Assembly: GCA_003990745.1 (NCBI GenBank)
Contig: RBNI01000432.1
Location: 1-31,370, forward strand
Length of the DNA stretch: 31,370 bases
Direction of reading: 5' to 3'
Source of the DNA: Jimgerdemannia flammicorona
Taxonomy: Eukaryota > Mucoromycota > Endogonomycetes > Endogonales > Endogonaceae
Shown piece after piece: positions 18,005-28,742 of this stretch. The notes below the pieces were generated by a model that saw only the letters and a program-made list of their open reading frames with translations, ran no database searches and had not been told where the DNA came from. How positions within the stretch are numbered: the first letter of the stretch is position 1; the number at the start of each line of letters is the position of its first letter. Both the position numbers and the translations under genes were made by a program.

Positions 18005-19126
18005 CCGGTTTGATGGGGAATGTAGGTCGCGTGAGAGGGGTTTGGGTGCAAGAGGTCAACGCGTGCCCCCGCACCCTGCACCGAAAGCATAAAAGGGGGC
18101 GTGATGAGGTCGTTCTTGGACTTCCTGTTGAGGAGGCCGTTGCCTGTATGGGCTGACGTGTTGGTTGGTAGGCAAGCGGTGCTGATGCCGGCTGGCCGAC
18201 AATGGTTTCAAACGTACACCGGACAGCATCTAGGTTGCCAATATCCAGCTCCGGAAAGGATGCTTTAAGTGTGCAAACTTGCCAGTCAAACCGCTGAAGG
18301 GCAGCCCAGTCGTAACAGTTGTTGATGGCCTTGATGAAAAAGATGATATGTGCGAGTAGCTGTGCAGCATGTGCAATGTGGGGGGCAGCCCGAGTAGTGC
18401 CCAGAGACAGCAATGCACCCCGAATGTTGAAGATGGCTTCAATCCAGAGTGGTAGGTCGAGATCGCGGTCTGGTGGATGTGAATCAGGTTTCTGCCGATT
18501 GCTCGGACACGATAGCAAGGCATTGCCTGTCCATTCGGCCAGTATTTGGTATTCCCCTGCCTCAAGTGAGGTCAGCAGCTCCGATGGAACCCAATCATGA
18601 CGTAGAACGGCGTCAGAGACGAATGGGGGTTAGACGACTCACCATTTAAAGGGTTTGAAAACCATGCTGGTAAGGGTGCCGATGGGGTTGGCTGCGGTAA
18701 AAGCGAGGGAACTACCAGAGAGGTGAAGGCGGCTGGAAGAGGGAGTGCTGGTGGTAAGCTGGGTGGTAGGACTGGAGGGGGGTTGGTGTTGGCTAAAGGT
18801 CCGTGGAGACGTGCCGCGAGTGCTGGAAGTAGCTGTTCAATTAATGCGTCAACTTCATGACCATCAGGGAGCAGTGCTGGAGCCAGCGCCATAGGTTCGG
18901 CGACTGGGAAATCGGGGCCAGGTCGATGAGCATCGAGACGTGTAACCAGGGTGGCCTTTTGACCATCTATGGAGAGGTCGTGTTCATGGCAGAGTGTGAT
19001 GAGCTGGTCCTTGTGCAACGTACGTAGGCCAGTTAAGTTGGGAATTGATGGGGGCGCGTGTGGGGCACCAGGTGCTGGAACTGAGGGACCAGACGGTAGG
19101 CCTTGAGACCGACGGATAGGTGGCAT
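17856..19126 (-). CDS. gag: Gag-like protein with SAP domain and zinc knuckle, one intron
   Basis: Exon 1 is 19126-18643 and exon 2 is 18556-17856, joined across an 86-nt intron (18642-18557). The donor is GTGAGT, the branch-like GCTGAC lies at about 18577-18571 and the acceptor is GGCAG. The phase-1 junction restores one 394-residue frame; without splicing exon 1 would stop at 18572. Residues about 33-67 form a SAP DNA-binding motif (GLRTLHKDQLITLCHEHDLS, then GQKATLVTRL). The central region is helical, capsid-like sequence (IEAIFNIRGALLSL). Near the C-terminus is a CX2CX4HX4C zinc knuckle (CFRCRVRGHALTSC), then a second Cys/His-rich stretch (CGRPHVCLFCYGSHPGTEC). It should package element RNA. 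The gene starts just inside repeat B2 and its end overlaps the RT frame by 149 nt. A pair of frameshifted ORFs is the alternative to splicing. Confidence 0.8.
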
Positions 19127-19143
19127 AATATATCTGAGAGATA

Positions 19144-19469
19144 GTGCGTGAAATTGATTGATACGAATTACTAACGACGATTGCTAGAGTATATTGAGGG
19201 AAATGTGTGGCTGCTGTCTAACTCTTGGGCATGCGGTTGGAGCTCGGGCTAGCTAAGGTAGGGTGCAGAAAGCAATTGAAACTGACTAAGCTAAGATGGT
19301 GGATTGCATGATTACGTTGCATGAATGTTTAAGCGCATGATAGGGTGCAGGAAGTGATTGAAACTGACTAATCTAAGATGGTAGTTGCATTGCGCGATGA
19401 ATGTTAGATGCACAAGTGTTAAGCGCAATGGCCACTTTACTGCATTTTGAACTACGTTCACAACTATAT
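19144..19469 (-). repeat. Split direct repeat B2 (element 5' terminus)
   Basis: 326-nt partner of B1. On the coding strand it precedes Gag, whose ATG is at 19126, 18 nt inside, so promoter function is expected here by analogy with related elements. It ends ...CAACTATAT at the AT-rich flank. Confidence 0.93.
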
Positions 19470-20299
19470 TTAGTATATCTTAATATTTTATGAATGACTC
19501 ATAATTATCTTACTATTTTAGTAATATCTGTTCTATCTGAATGTATTTTTTCTATTACTAGTAAGTTGATGACTGAATGTCAAACAGTTTATATATAAAT
19601 ATAATTTATATATATATCTGGATTCTTAGTAGTCTTCAGATATTTTTTACTTTTAATTACTTTGAATGTTATTTAAATATTATCTGAATCATATTTTCAA
19701 AGTAGAGTTCAGAGAGTTGGATTCAAAGTTGAGTTTAAGAGTTAGAATTAGATTCAGAAGTCAGGTTCAGGATTGAGTTAAGGATAAATATTGTAGAATA
19801 CTTGAAAGAGTAGAGAGAAGAAGAGACAGCAGTATTATTTATTACTAGCTTGTGCACTTTTATATATATTATAGTAATAATATAATCAGGCTGTACTACT
19901 ATATATTGAGTTACTATAACTAAGATATTTTAACACTCTTACTCAATAAGATATATCCCAGAATGTAAATAAAAGACTAACTAAATATGACCAACTGAAT
20001 GCTATTTAGATGACTAAAAAAGATCAAAATTTCCTGCTTATATATATAAAAATAGGTTAGGAATAGAGTAAAAGGTCAGTAATCCTGAGTAATATTGATG
20101 AAAGATCATCTATAATATAAATCCAGATCTATTTACAAATGAAGAAATGTAAGCAATTATATAAAATATAGTAAGATACTTATTACTGTTGCTTATTACT
20201 CACTAGTATATAGTTCTCATTTGCTAATATATAATTACTGCTTGCTTACATAGAATTGCCTATTAGTATAAAGTTATCTATAAGTCCTATTTCTTATAT
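19470..20299. other. AT-rich flank; possible copia 3' end, no LTR matched
   Basis: It starts TTAG right at the retrotransposon edge. It should hold the 3' LTR of the adjacent copia relic, but I found no convincing partner upstream of that element's gag. A degenerate GAGTTCAGAG/GAGTTTAAGAG run lies at about 19703-19785. Confidence 0.4.
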
Positions 20300-23200
20300 A
20301 TATGAGTCAAACTTTATCTTTAAAAGAGTTTTAGTTAATAAATCTACCATTATATACTCCATTGGAATAAATTTTAGATATATAGTACTATTTTCTATAA
20401 ATTCTCATATAAAATGATGCTGTATGTCAATATGCTTTATTCTAGCATAATATATAGGGTTTTTTGCCATAGTAATTATAGATTAATTATCTTATTAGAG
20501 TAGTATAGAGTACTATTCTTAAGAAAATCTCAACTTTTTTAATAGTTTTTAAAGCTATATATATAGCTTCCTTTATTGCTATAGACAATACTTGATACTC
20601 TACTTATATATATAGATAATGTTACTACCAAAGATTGCTTATATGTTTGTTATGAAATAACTTTATTTTTACTAATTTTAAAGAGATATCTAGTTATAGA
20701 CCATCTGTCATTTAGGTTGCTGGCTCAATTAGTATTATATATACTAAATAACTTTATAGCACTTCCACTTTATCTCATATCATTACCCAAACTGAGTATA
20801 TAGTATACTATATCTTTAATATATTAGAAAATACACTTGATTATTATCTAATATAAATTATCATAGTAGGATAAGTACTATATCATTTTGTTAACTATAT
20901 ATAATATATTAGGTCTTGTCCTGAGTATAAAATATATGAGAGATCCCACAGCTTACTGATAGGAGATGTTATTATCTTTAAGTATATTATCAGACTTCTT
21001 TAATCTCATGAATATGTTACCTATATCAATTATCTTGAATTTCTAGTATAATATCATCTTTATATTGTTAATCTCAATTATCATTCTGATCAGAATGATA
21101 TCATTGATCCAAATTTCTAGATATATTATTCCTGAGGATATATATTGAGTATATATATAGATCAGCCTCACAATACTTAAATCTATTATCTAAGAGATAT
21201 TTGTTGATTTTTTTTTTATTTCACAGTCTTACTGCTTATTTAATACTATAGAGACCTTTATATAATTTATATATGAGCTCATTTTCATTATTAGATAGTT
21301 TATATTCTTATAGTTGACAGTTATATATATAGCTCTATATCTACATCATTATTCAAGAAGACTGTCTTAATGTCTATTTGGTGGATTTCATAATCATATT
21401 TGTCTCTAATTATAAGAAGTATTCTAAGTAAAGTAAGCTTAAATACTGGGAAGAAGGTCTCATTGTAGTTTATGTTATATTCTTATAAATACTTTTTTGC
21501 CACAAATTGAGTCTTATATTACTCTACTATTCTATCAGCTTTATACTTAATCTTATAGATCTATTTTAATCCTATAGCTTATCTATCTATTAGAAGAGAG
21601 ACTAAATTTCCATATGTTATTCTCAATGAGTAAATTGTATTCTTCATCCAGAGTTTTTTTTTACTTCTTTTTATCATCTAAGTATATAGCTTCATTATAG
21701 TTGACTCACTAGTTATTATTATATATATATATTTATAGGTATAGTTTATATAATGTCCATAATAGAATGTCTTAGTCAGGTCTCAATAATATCCTAAATC
21801 TGCTTCAACTTCACTATGTAGCCTAAATTTGTACTTTTTCTTACCTTTTAGAGAAATATTCTCATCATTATCCTCATCTGTAATTTCTATAATTTTTAGC
21901 TCTAATAGCCTTATTAGTATATATATAAATTATACTGGTACTAGTATATATACTAGGAATACCTTTAAAGTTAGCATAGATATTATTAGATGTATCATTA
22001 GGTTGGTCAAGATAGAAATTTCTATACAAATTTTCTACTCTTTGATCTTCTTGAATTAAATATTACAAAAGATAACTATATAGTACTTTTGTAGATTCTA
22101 TCATCTATATGCTGCTCTGTAATATCTAAGAAATATATACTTATCTACCTTAGGCTCAAATTTGCCTTTATTATTATCTTTATTCAGAATATAAGCCTTA
22201 TTTCTAATTATTTATAAGTATAAGATATCTGGCTTAGCTCTATCCTATAATTCCTCAAAAGTAAGATTACTGTTATTTCTGAATTATTAATCATTTCTGT
22301 AATTATTTCTGAATTATTGATCATTTTTGGATTATTGATCATTTCTGGATTGATAATTGCTAGATTTGTCAGATCTACTAGAATTCTTACTTAGAGCTCA
22401 AGAAATATAATAATTTTAGATATATGCTGTTATATTCACTGCTTTGGCATAGAAGAAGTATGATAAACTAGCTATATTTATCATTATTTAAGCCATCTCT
22501 ACTACTATTCAATTAAAACATTCTATCATACTATTCTGTTTAGATATATAGAGAGCCATTATAGAGTATTAGATACTGTACTTCTTCAAGAAGTATCTAA
22601 AGGCTTTGTTGATATATTTTTTGCTATTATCTAAACATAGAGTCCATATCTTATATCTTATTTCATTCTTCATGATTATTTTGAATTTTTAAAATTTTTC
22701 AAATACCTCATTCTTTACTATAAGAAAGTATATATAGGCTTTGTAAGTATAATTATTAATGAAAGTAATAAAATACTTCTTCTCAGAGTATATTGCTATT
22801 TGTATAGAGCTGCAGATATTCATATATATTATATCAAAAATGCCAGCTACTTACTTTATCTATTCCTAAAAATATTATTAGAAAGTCTATTTACTATATA
22901 TTGATTATAAAAGAAATTCAGAGATATATGTATAGTCTGGTAATTTTCTTACTAAACTATTTCTTATCATCCATTCTAGACTAATCTTACTGATATATTC
23001 TAAGCATTTATACCATATATGCTAGAGATTCTCTCTAATCATAGTAGAATATATAGATAATGTGCTACTTAGTATACTGTTAATTACATATAGGTTCCTC
23101 TTTTTTGATATATGTATATATTAACTCCTTATTGTTCTTTAGATTGATTAATATTATACTATTTGAGTATATATTTACTCTCTTATCTTCTTAAGCTATC

Positions 23201-24460
23201 ATCTGATCTATTAAGAAGAGGTTTCCATTTATATCTAGAGCATATAGTATATCCATATAGGTGCCTGAGAGTTTGTTGACTTTTTCATATAGAATATATA
23301 CTGATATTGTCCTTATCTTGAGTATAAATAATTATATTATTATCTAATTTGATAGATATGGAGTGTTTGAACTTCTCATATATAGAGAACTACTTATGAT
23401 ATACTATTATATACTATATTGCACCAGAATCCATAAGCCAGACTTCTTTACTATATATATAAGTACTTAGCATATAGCTTATATTAGTACTAATACTTAT
23501 GTTAATATTTTTCATCAGTATAAAAATATTTTCTAAATTTGCTCCTATATCTCTCTCTGTATATAGGTAGGTTGCTACTTCTATAAAGAATAGATCTCTG
23601 CCACCTCTACTACTTTCATTATTAGTATCTATGATATTTATTTATCTATATTTTTCATCTAAACTACTTTTTTTTCTTCTTCTTATAATTACAGTCTTAC
23701 TTGCAGTATCTATGCTTATTACAGTAGAAGTATTTACTATTAAATTTGGCTTATTAACTATTATACTGACTATTATACTGCTTTTGCCCTTGTCCTTTAT
23801 TCAGCTTATCTTTGTAGAATACTTTCTTGTTATCATTATTATTATTATTGCTACTCAGCCTTGATTTCTTATTTAGAAGACTCATGATAATATACTTATA
23901 GTCCAATAATTTGTTAGATTCTCTCATAGTGATGACAATCATATTGTATATCTCAGAAAGGCCACACATAAGGACCAGAGTCTTATCTTCATCCTTGATA
24001 AGGTCTGCTGGTATAGAAAGAGAATTTACTTGATTTATCAGATTATCAACATAGTTGGTATAGTTCCAGATACTCTTCTTGAACTTTATTCAGAGATTAA
24101 ATAGTTGTACTTTCAGGTGAAATCTGTTTGATATAAATGCCTGCTGATAGTAGTTGTATAAGATCTTCCAGACTTCATTCACTATTATAGCATTGATGAT
24201 GAGTTTCATTTATATATTCAAAAGAGTAAAGATAATCTCTCTTAGCACTCTGTAATTTCTTATAATATTATATCTCATTATTTGCCTCTGTAGCTTCCAG
24301 TAATCCTCTAGACCACATTCTTCTAAGAGATTTTTTATATAGTATACTCATATGATATAGTCCTTACTATTAAAGACAGAATTCATCCTCTTTATCATTG
24401 TTGTCATTAGTACTACTATAGGAATTATAACAGTTCTAGTTTTTTTAAGAGAAAGTGGCT
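20300..24460 (-). mobile_element. Decayed Ty1/copia retrotransposon, all domains traceable
   Basis: On the minus strand, from high to low coordinates, the first trace is Gag (24460-23750; WVYYIKNLLEECGLEDYWKL and later LCGLSEIYNMIVITM; a 71-codon piece at 23969-23754 is still open). A degenerate zinc knuckle follows (about 23740-23680; YFYCNKHRYCKKDC), then the protease WLMDSGA (about 23440-23420). The integrase core (about 22760-22420) shows FITFINNYTYKAYIYFLIVK, TLCLDNSKKYINKAFRYFL and later VEMA; here the expected 'SDNG' is DNS. RT (about 21545-21300) shows FVAKKYL, NETFFPVFKLTLLRILLII and IHQIDIKTVFLNNDV. RNase H (about 20590-20300) retains AIKEAIYIALKT, KPYILC and FINKTLLKIKF. Stops and frame changes are frequent, so it is inactive. 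LTRs were not identified. Confidence 0.8.
23754..23969 (-). pseudogene. gag: Residual open piece of copia Gag
   Basis: Seventy-one codons of the copia Gag C-terminal part are still open, with CGLSEIYNMIVITMRE resembling the UBN2 'LPesy..lv..l' region, followed by an Asn-rich run and Lys/Gln-rich sequence before the zinc knuckle. It is the longest uninterrupted part of the relic and is not expected to be expressed. Confidence 0.6.
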
Positions 24461-25019
24461 AAATATAGAAGTTCTAGTTAGCCTAAAGTAGCTTGAAGAG
24501 ATACTTAAAGGTTCAAGTATTCTTGAAGGATTTCTGAGAGAAAATATTCTGAGCTTTATTCAGGCAGAGAATAAGGATATTTATATATGATCTGAAAGAA
24601 AGATTCAGAAGAATCTTAGAAAAAAAGAGAAATGCCAAGAAATAGGTTCTTGGTAAAGCTGACTAATACTATTCTATAATATTCTAAAATAGCTAAGATA
24701 AGATACTTAGTACCAAGGAAAGACAAGAATATTCTAGTGGTGTCTGGGCACCAAGAGAAGGTTTCTAAGCAAGTAGAAGGTAGTGGAACATAGTAGAATG
24801 TTTAAGAAATGATAAGAAAAGACTAACTAAAAGATATGAAAATATACTAAGACTAAATATGACAGTAAAATTATTACATCTCTCTCTCCTTAAGAATCAA
24901 TATCCTTGTTGAGTTCTTAGGTAATACAAGACTAGATATACTTAACCAAAATTTCTCAAACTTGTATTGGTGTATTGGCAGAGATTAATCATCCTCATCT
25001 CTTTCCAGTACCATTCAGG
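24461..25019. other. AT-rich stretch between copia and LINE
   Basis: This is the expected site of the copia 5' LTR and leader. It includes a small hairpin (TGGTG, loop TCTGGG, CACCA; 24729-24744) and a CT run (24880-24890). No gene was seen. Confidence 0.4.
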
Positions 25020-26635
25020 TTACACAACCTTTGGAAGGTACTTACAATATTGTTTTTAGAGAAAAGAGACTAATAACATGGTAACCGACAGACAACCTGA
25101 GGTGCGTACTGGGCAGGGTGGCCCAAGCGCTTTCGACTGGCAGCAGGTGGGGAGGGGCCCAGGCCTGGGGGGGGGTATGAGGGGGCTGCTGGTGGGTGGA
25201 TGTATAAGGGGTGGAAGTGGTGGCAGAGACTCAGGATCTGAGAGGGCAAGCTTCACGGAGATGGTGAAGGAGAGACAGCAGGCATCAGGGCTGGAGGGCT
25301 GGCTGAGAAAGGGCAAGGAGACCAAGAAGGTGACAGTGCAGGGGGGAGCAGCCCTTGGAAGAGGGGACAGTGGAGCTGGAGGAGTAGCAGCTGGGGGGAG
25401 TGTGACTGCTGATGGCAATGGGACTGTCAATCTGGAAAAAAATCCAGATGTGATGGCTGATGGCGAGACTGAGCGGCTGAGGCTTAGAAGACAAGGGGAC
25501 TTGGTGGATAGTGTAATGGGCCTGGCGGTGGCCCCATTGCTCAAAAAATTGATCTTGGCATTTGCAGTTACACTGTGCTTCCAGGGCTTAGCGGTGATAG
25601 CGAAAATGGTACTGGGGCTCATCACTAAGCAGGTGGCAGGAGCTGCATCCATGAAGTTTTTGAAGGAACTGGAGGGAGTGGAGGTGGGTTTTGAGGAGGC
25701 GGCGCCACTGGAGGAGGTGCTGAAGGCTAGATTGTTGGTTGGGGAGGTGTGTGTTCCAATGGTATATTGCCTGAAGTGGGATCCCAGGGTGGTCCAACTG
25801 CAGGTAAAAGGAGTGCCAATAGTGATGGTAATGGAGATGAGAAAGAGAGTTGAGGATTTCATGGCAGAATATGGAGAGATGGTGGATATCGGATTCAGGG
25901 TCTGGGAAGGGACCTCGCTCAGGACTGGTGATGTAGATGTGAGGATTCGGCTGGCTGGGAAGGAAGCTACTGGGAAGGCGAGGGACTGGCCTTTGGCAAT
26001 GGTCTGGGGAGCAATCTTGTATAAGATGACAAGGGTGAAGGGAATTGAGGAGGAGGAGGAGGATTTATTGGAAGCACTAAAAGAGTTGGGTGGTATTGTA
26101 GAGAGGCGAGTGAAGGCTTGGGAGGCTTTTGTAGAGTCGACACACTTGGAGGTGGTGGATGGAAAGCAGATTCAAGTGACCAAGGAGCAGTGGGAAAAGG
26201 CTCAGGGGTATAAGAGATAGAAAGAGCTACTGGCCAAGCTGGATAACAGACCACTGGGGGATGCAAGCAAGGTGAAGGGCACAGGGGGAGCCAAAGCAAG
26301 TGTCTGGGCCAGTGAGGGGGAGGAGAAGGACAAGAAGGAGGCAGGGGAGGATAAGGAGAAGCCTAGTAATGACCCATATGCTGATGGTATACTGGAGGTT
26401 TGGGAGGAGGATTGGGAGAGCTCCCCTACCCCTACCCCTCTTATCAGGTGTGGCCCGGCTTCCCGAAACAGGGTGGTAGAGGATGTGCCAATGCAAGGGG
26501 CCCAGAGAGTACAATTTAGAGTTCCAGGGGCAGCATATGAGAGACAGGTGGTGGCGGCTAGAGAGGAGGAACTGGTGGATGTCCCGGAGGTATGGGATGA
26601 GTCTGCAAGTGCTGGAGCTGACACTACAATGATCA
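25020..26635 (+). mobile_element. LINE copy 1 (Tad1/I-like), 5' part with ORF1 only
   Basis: It starts with a 5' leader containing ATTCAGGTTACACAA, which is repeated at the start of copy 2 (ATTCAGGTGACACAA at about 26641). It contains ORF1 only and ends at the 5' leader of copy 2, so ORF2 is missing. Copies 1 and 2 differ by many substitutions as well as C-to-T changes, so they are separate family members, not a recent duplication. Confidence 0.75.
25078..26635 (+). pseudogene. LINE ORF1 (Gag-like), copy 1, truncated
   Basis: ATG 25078 opens 380 codons to TAG 26218-26220. The same frame then continues to about 26635, where copy 2 begins. The TAG replaces a CAG: copy 2 has CAG at the homologous place (GCRRQRELL versus GYKR-stop-KELL). 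The sequence is Gly-rich at the N-terminus, with a conserved core: PLLKKLILAFAVTLCFQGLA, FLKELEGVEVGFEEA, KWDPRVVQLQVKGVPI (like the 'v.v.GvP' motif of LINE ORF1 proteins) and RTGDVDVRIRLAGKEATGKA, then acidic EEEEEDLLEAL. No CCHC knuckle is visible. The protein is expected to bind element RNA. The coding strand is strongly G-rich. Confidence 0.75.
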
Positions 26636-26705
26636 GTAACATTCAGGTGACACAAGACTCAAGCAACACTTTCGACTATGTTTTTGGTGAAAGGCGACTA
26701 GCAAC

Positions 26706-28742
26706 ATGGCGAGCAATGATCATACAGGTGTACATACTAGGTCGGGGGGATCTAGGGCCTTTGACTGGTAGCAGGTGGGAAGGGGTTATGGCCTGGGGAT
26801 AGGGGCCTTCGGAGGACCAAGGAATGGCGAAGGCTCTGGAGGAGGACCAGTGTCCAGTGGTAATGGGGGAAGATCTGGTCTCTCAAGCTTCGCCGACAAG
26901 GTTAAGGGGAGTGGGTGGCCAGCTGGTAATAGGGCTGGTGATGCGGAGGGGAAGGGCAAGGCAAGCCTTGGGAGGGGGGGCAGTACTCCGGCTGGGAGTG
27001 CAGGTGTAGGGGCTGGCAGTGCTGTGGCTGGGGGTGTGACTGTTGATGGGAGTGTGACAGGGAATCAGGAAAAAAAAAGAGATGTGACAGCTGATGGCCA
27101 GGTGGGGCAGGGGTTCCCATTGCAGAAGGTGGACCTGGCAGATGGTGTAACAGGGCTGGCAGTGACCCCATTACTCAAGAAGTCGATCTTGGAGTTTGCG
27201 GTGACCTTGTGCTTCCAGGGCTTGGCGGTGATGGTGAGGATGGTTCTGGGACTTGTTTCGAAGCAGGTGGCTGGGGCGGCTTCGGTGAAGTTCTTGAAGG
27301 GTCTAGAGGGGGTTGAGGTGGGCTTTGAGGAGGCTGGGCCACTGGATGAGGCATTGAAGACTGGAGTCATGGTTGGGGAGGTGGTGGTTCTCATAGTGTG
27401 GTGCTTGCAATGGGACCCCAGGGTGGTGCAGCTTCTGGTGAAGGGAGTGCCCACTGTGACTAAGGAGGAGACTAGGAAGCAGGTGGAGGAGGTGATGATT
27501 GAGTATGGTGACGTAGTGGATATTGGCTTTCAGGTATGGGAGGGGATGACGATCAGGACAGGCGACATTGATGTCAGGATTCAGCTGGTGGGAAAGGAGG
27601 CCACAGGGAAGGCGAGTGACTGGCCTTCTGTGCTGATGTGGGGGGCTTTCGTCTGTAAGGTGTCGAGGGTGAAGGGGAGTGAGGAGGAGGAGGAGGATTT
27701 GTTAGAGGCATTGGAGGAGATGAGTGGAGCTGTGGAGAGGAGGGCAAGGGCCTGGAAGATGTATGAGGAGTCAACACATCTGGAGGTGGTGGAGGGGAAG
27801 CATATCCGCATGGACAAGGGGCAGTGGGAGCAGATGCAGGGGTGCAGGAGACAGAGGGAGCTCCTGGTGAGTATGACAGATGAGGTGAAGAAGAAGGCAG
27901 TTGGGGCTGAGGTGTCGGGGGGCATCAAAGACAGTGTCTGGGCTAGTAAAGGGGTAGAGGAGGTGGAGGTAGGCAAGAAAGGAGATGGGAAGGGGCTGAG
28001 CAAGGACCCTTTTGCTGATGGCACCTTTGAGGTCTGGGAGCCAGAATTGGACTCCACCCCCCCCCCTCTGATCAAGAGGGGCCCGGTGGTAAAGAGAAGA
28101 ATAGTGGAGGATGTGCTGGTGAAAGGGGCCTAGCGAGTGCATTTTGGGGTCCCTGATGTGGCAAAAGGGGGCCAGGTGGTGGCAGCGGGCGAGGATGAGC
28201 TGGTGGATGTCCCTGAGGAAGAGTGGGATGAGGCTGTCAGTGTGGGTGCTGACACCACTATGTTGGATACGGGCTGGTCAGAGACTGTGGGAGGGAAGGA
28301 GGTGGGGAACTTGCTGTTGATGAGCAAGGTGATGGATAACCTTGCAGCGGATGCATTGGGAGAAGTGGACCTGCGGGTTATACCTGAGGAGCACTGGGAG
28401 CGGATTCTGCATGGTAAGAGAGTGGTGGAGGTGCTGAAGGGGGAGATTCTCGTGATTCTCTTAAAGGAGGAGGGATATGAGGTTGATGAGGTGAGGAAGG
28501 AAGAGCTGATGGTGGTGGTGGGTGAGCAGGCGAGGTATTGCTGGGCTGAGAGGCATGGTCTGCAGCTCTGGAGGGAGGCCTGTCTGGAGTATTAAGAGGA
28601 ATTTGAGGAGAGGGAAGATGAGGCGATGGTCGAACTGCTGGGAGGATTGGTGGCGCAGGAAGCAGGGGAAAGGGAGCTAGCTGCTGAACATGAATTGGAC
28701 TTGGTGCAGGAGGAGCTGAATCCTTATGAACAGTACAACTAA
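26706..28742 (+). pseudogene. LINE ORF1 (Gag-like), copy 2
   Basis: The frame runs from ATG 26706 to TAA 28740-28742 (about 678 codons) with three early stops and no frameshift: TAG in GACTGGTAGCAG (about 26766), TAG 28131-28133 and TAA 28593-28595. Copy 1 has CAG at the first two positions (FDWQQ and GAQRV), so both TAGs arose by C-to-T at CpA; the TAA fits CAA before the same change. Core motifs match copy 1: TLCFQGLAVMVRMVLGLVSK, FLKGLEGVEVGFEEAGPL, QWDPRVVQLLVKGVPT and GKEATGKASDWP. The C-terminal part is acidic and helical. Its end overlaps the ORF2 start by 17 nt, which suggests coupled translation in the intact element. Confidence 0.8.

Larger units (their letters stand above)
14509..19469 (-). 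mobile_element. DIRS-like tyrosine-recombinase retrotransposon (Ngaro/PAT-type split repeats)
   Basis: This 4961-bp element lies on the minus strand. Its protein order is Gag (SAP domain and zinc knuckle), RT-RNase H, tyrosine recombinase. In place of LTRs it has split direct repeats: on the plus strand A1 (14509-14649), a 41-nt spacer, B1 (14691-15016), A2 (15017-15157), the coding body, B2 (19144-19469). B1 and A2 abut, reproducing the end-to-end junction expected in a circular intermediate, as in PAT and Ngaro elements. No DIRS/PAT methyltransferase domain is seen, which favours Ngaro. Such elements replicate by reverse transcription and integrate a circle by tyrosine recombinase without target duplication. 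The coding frames are open and base composition is normal, in sharp contrast to the AT-rich flanks, so the insertion is young. Confidence 0.92.

Noticed and set aside
14509..19469. LTR retrotransposon or Crypton
   Set aside because: The repeats are split (A1-B1A2-B2), not terminal LTRs, and there is no DDE integrase; a Crypton would lack RT, which is clearly present here.
21829..22059. Plus-strand open frames in the AT-rich copia region (also 23631-23864)
   Set aside because: They are antisense to copia RT and Gag traces and have the Ile/Leu/Ser/Phe composition of translated AT-rich DNA.
25056..25862. 268-codon minus-strand open frame over LINE ORF1
   Set aside because: It is antisense to ORF1; Ser/Thr/Pro-rich translation is what the G-rich coding strand gives in reverse. 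The same holds for the minus-strand frames at 26202-26642, 27065-27454 and 27581-28142.
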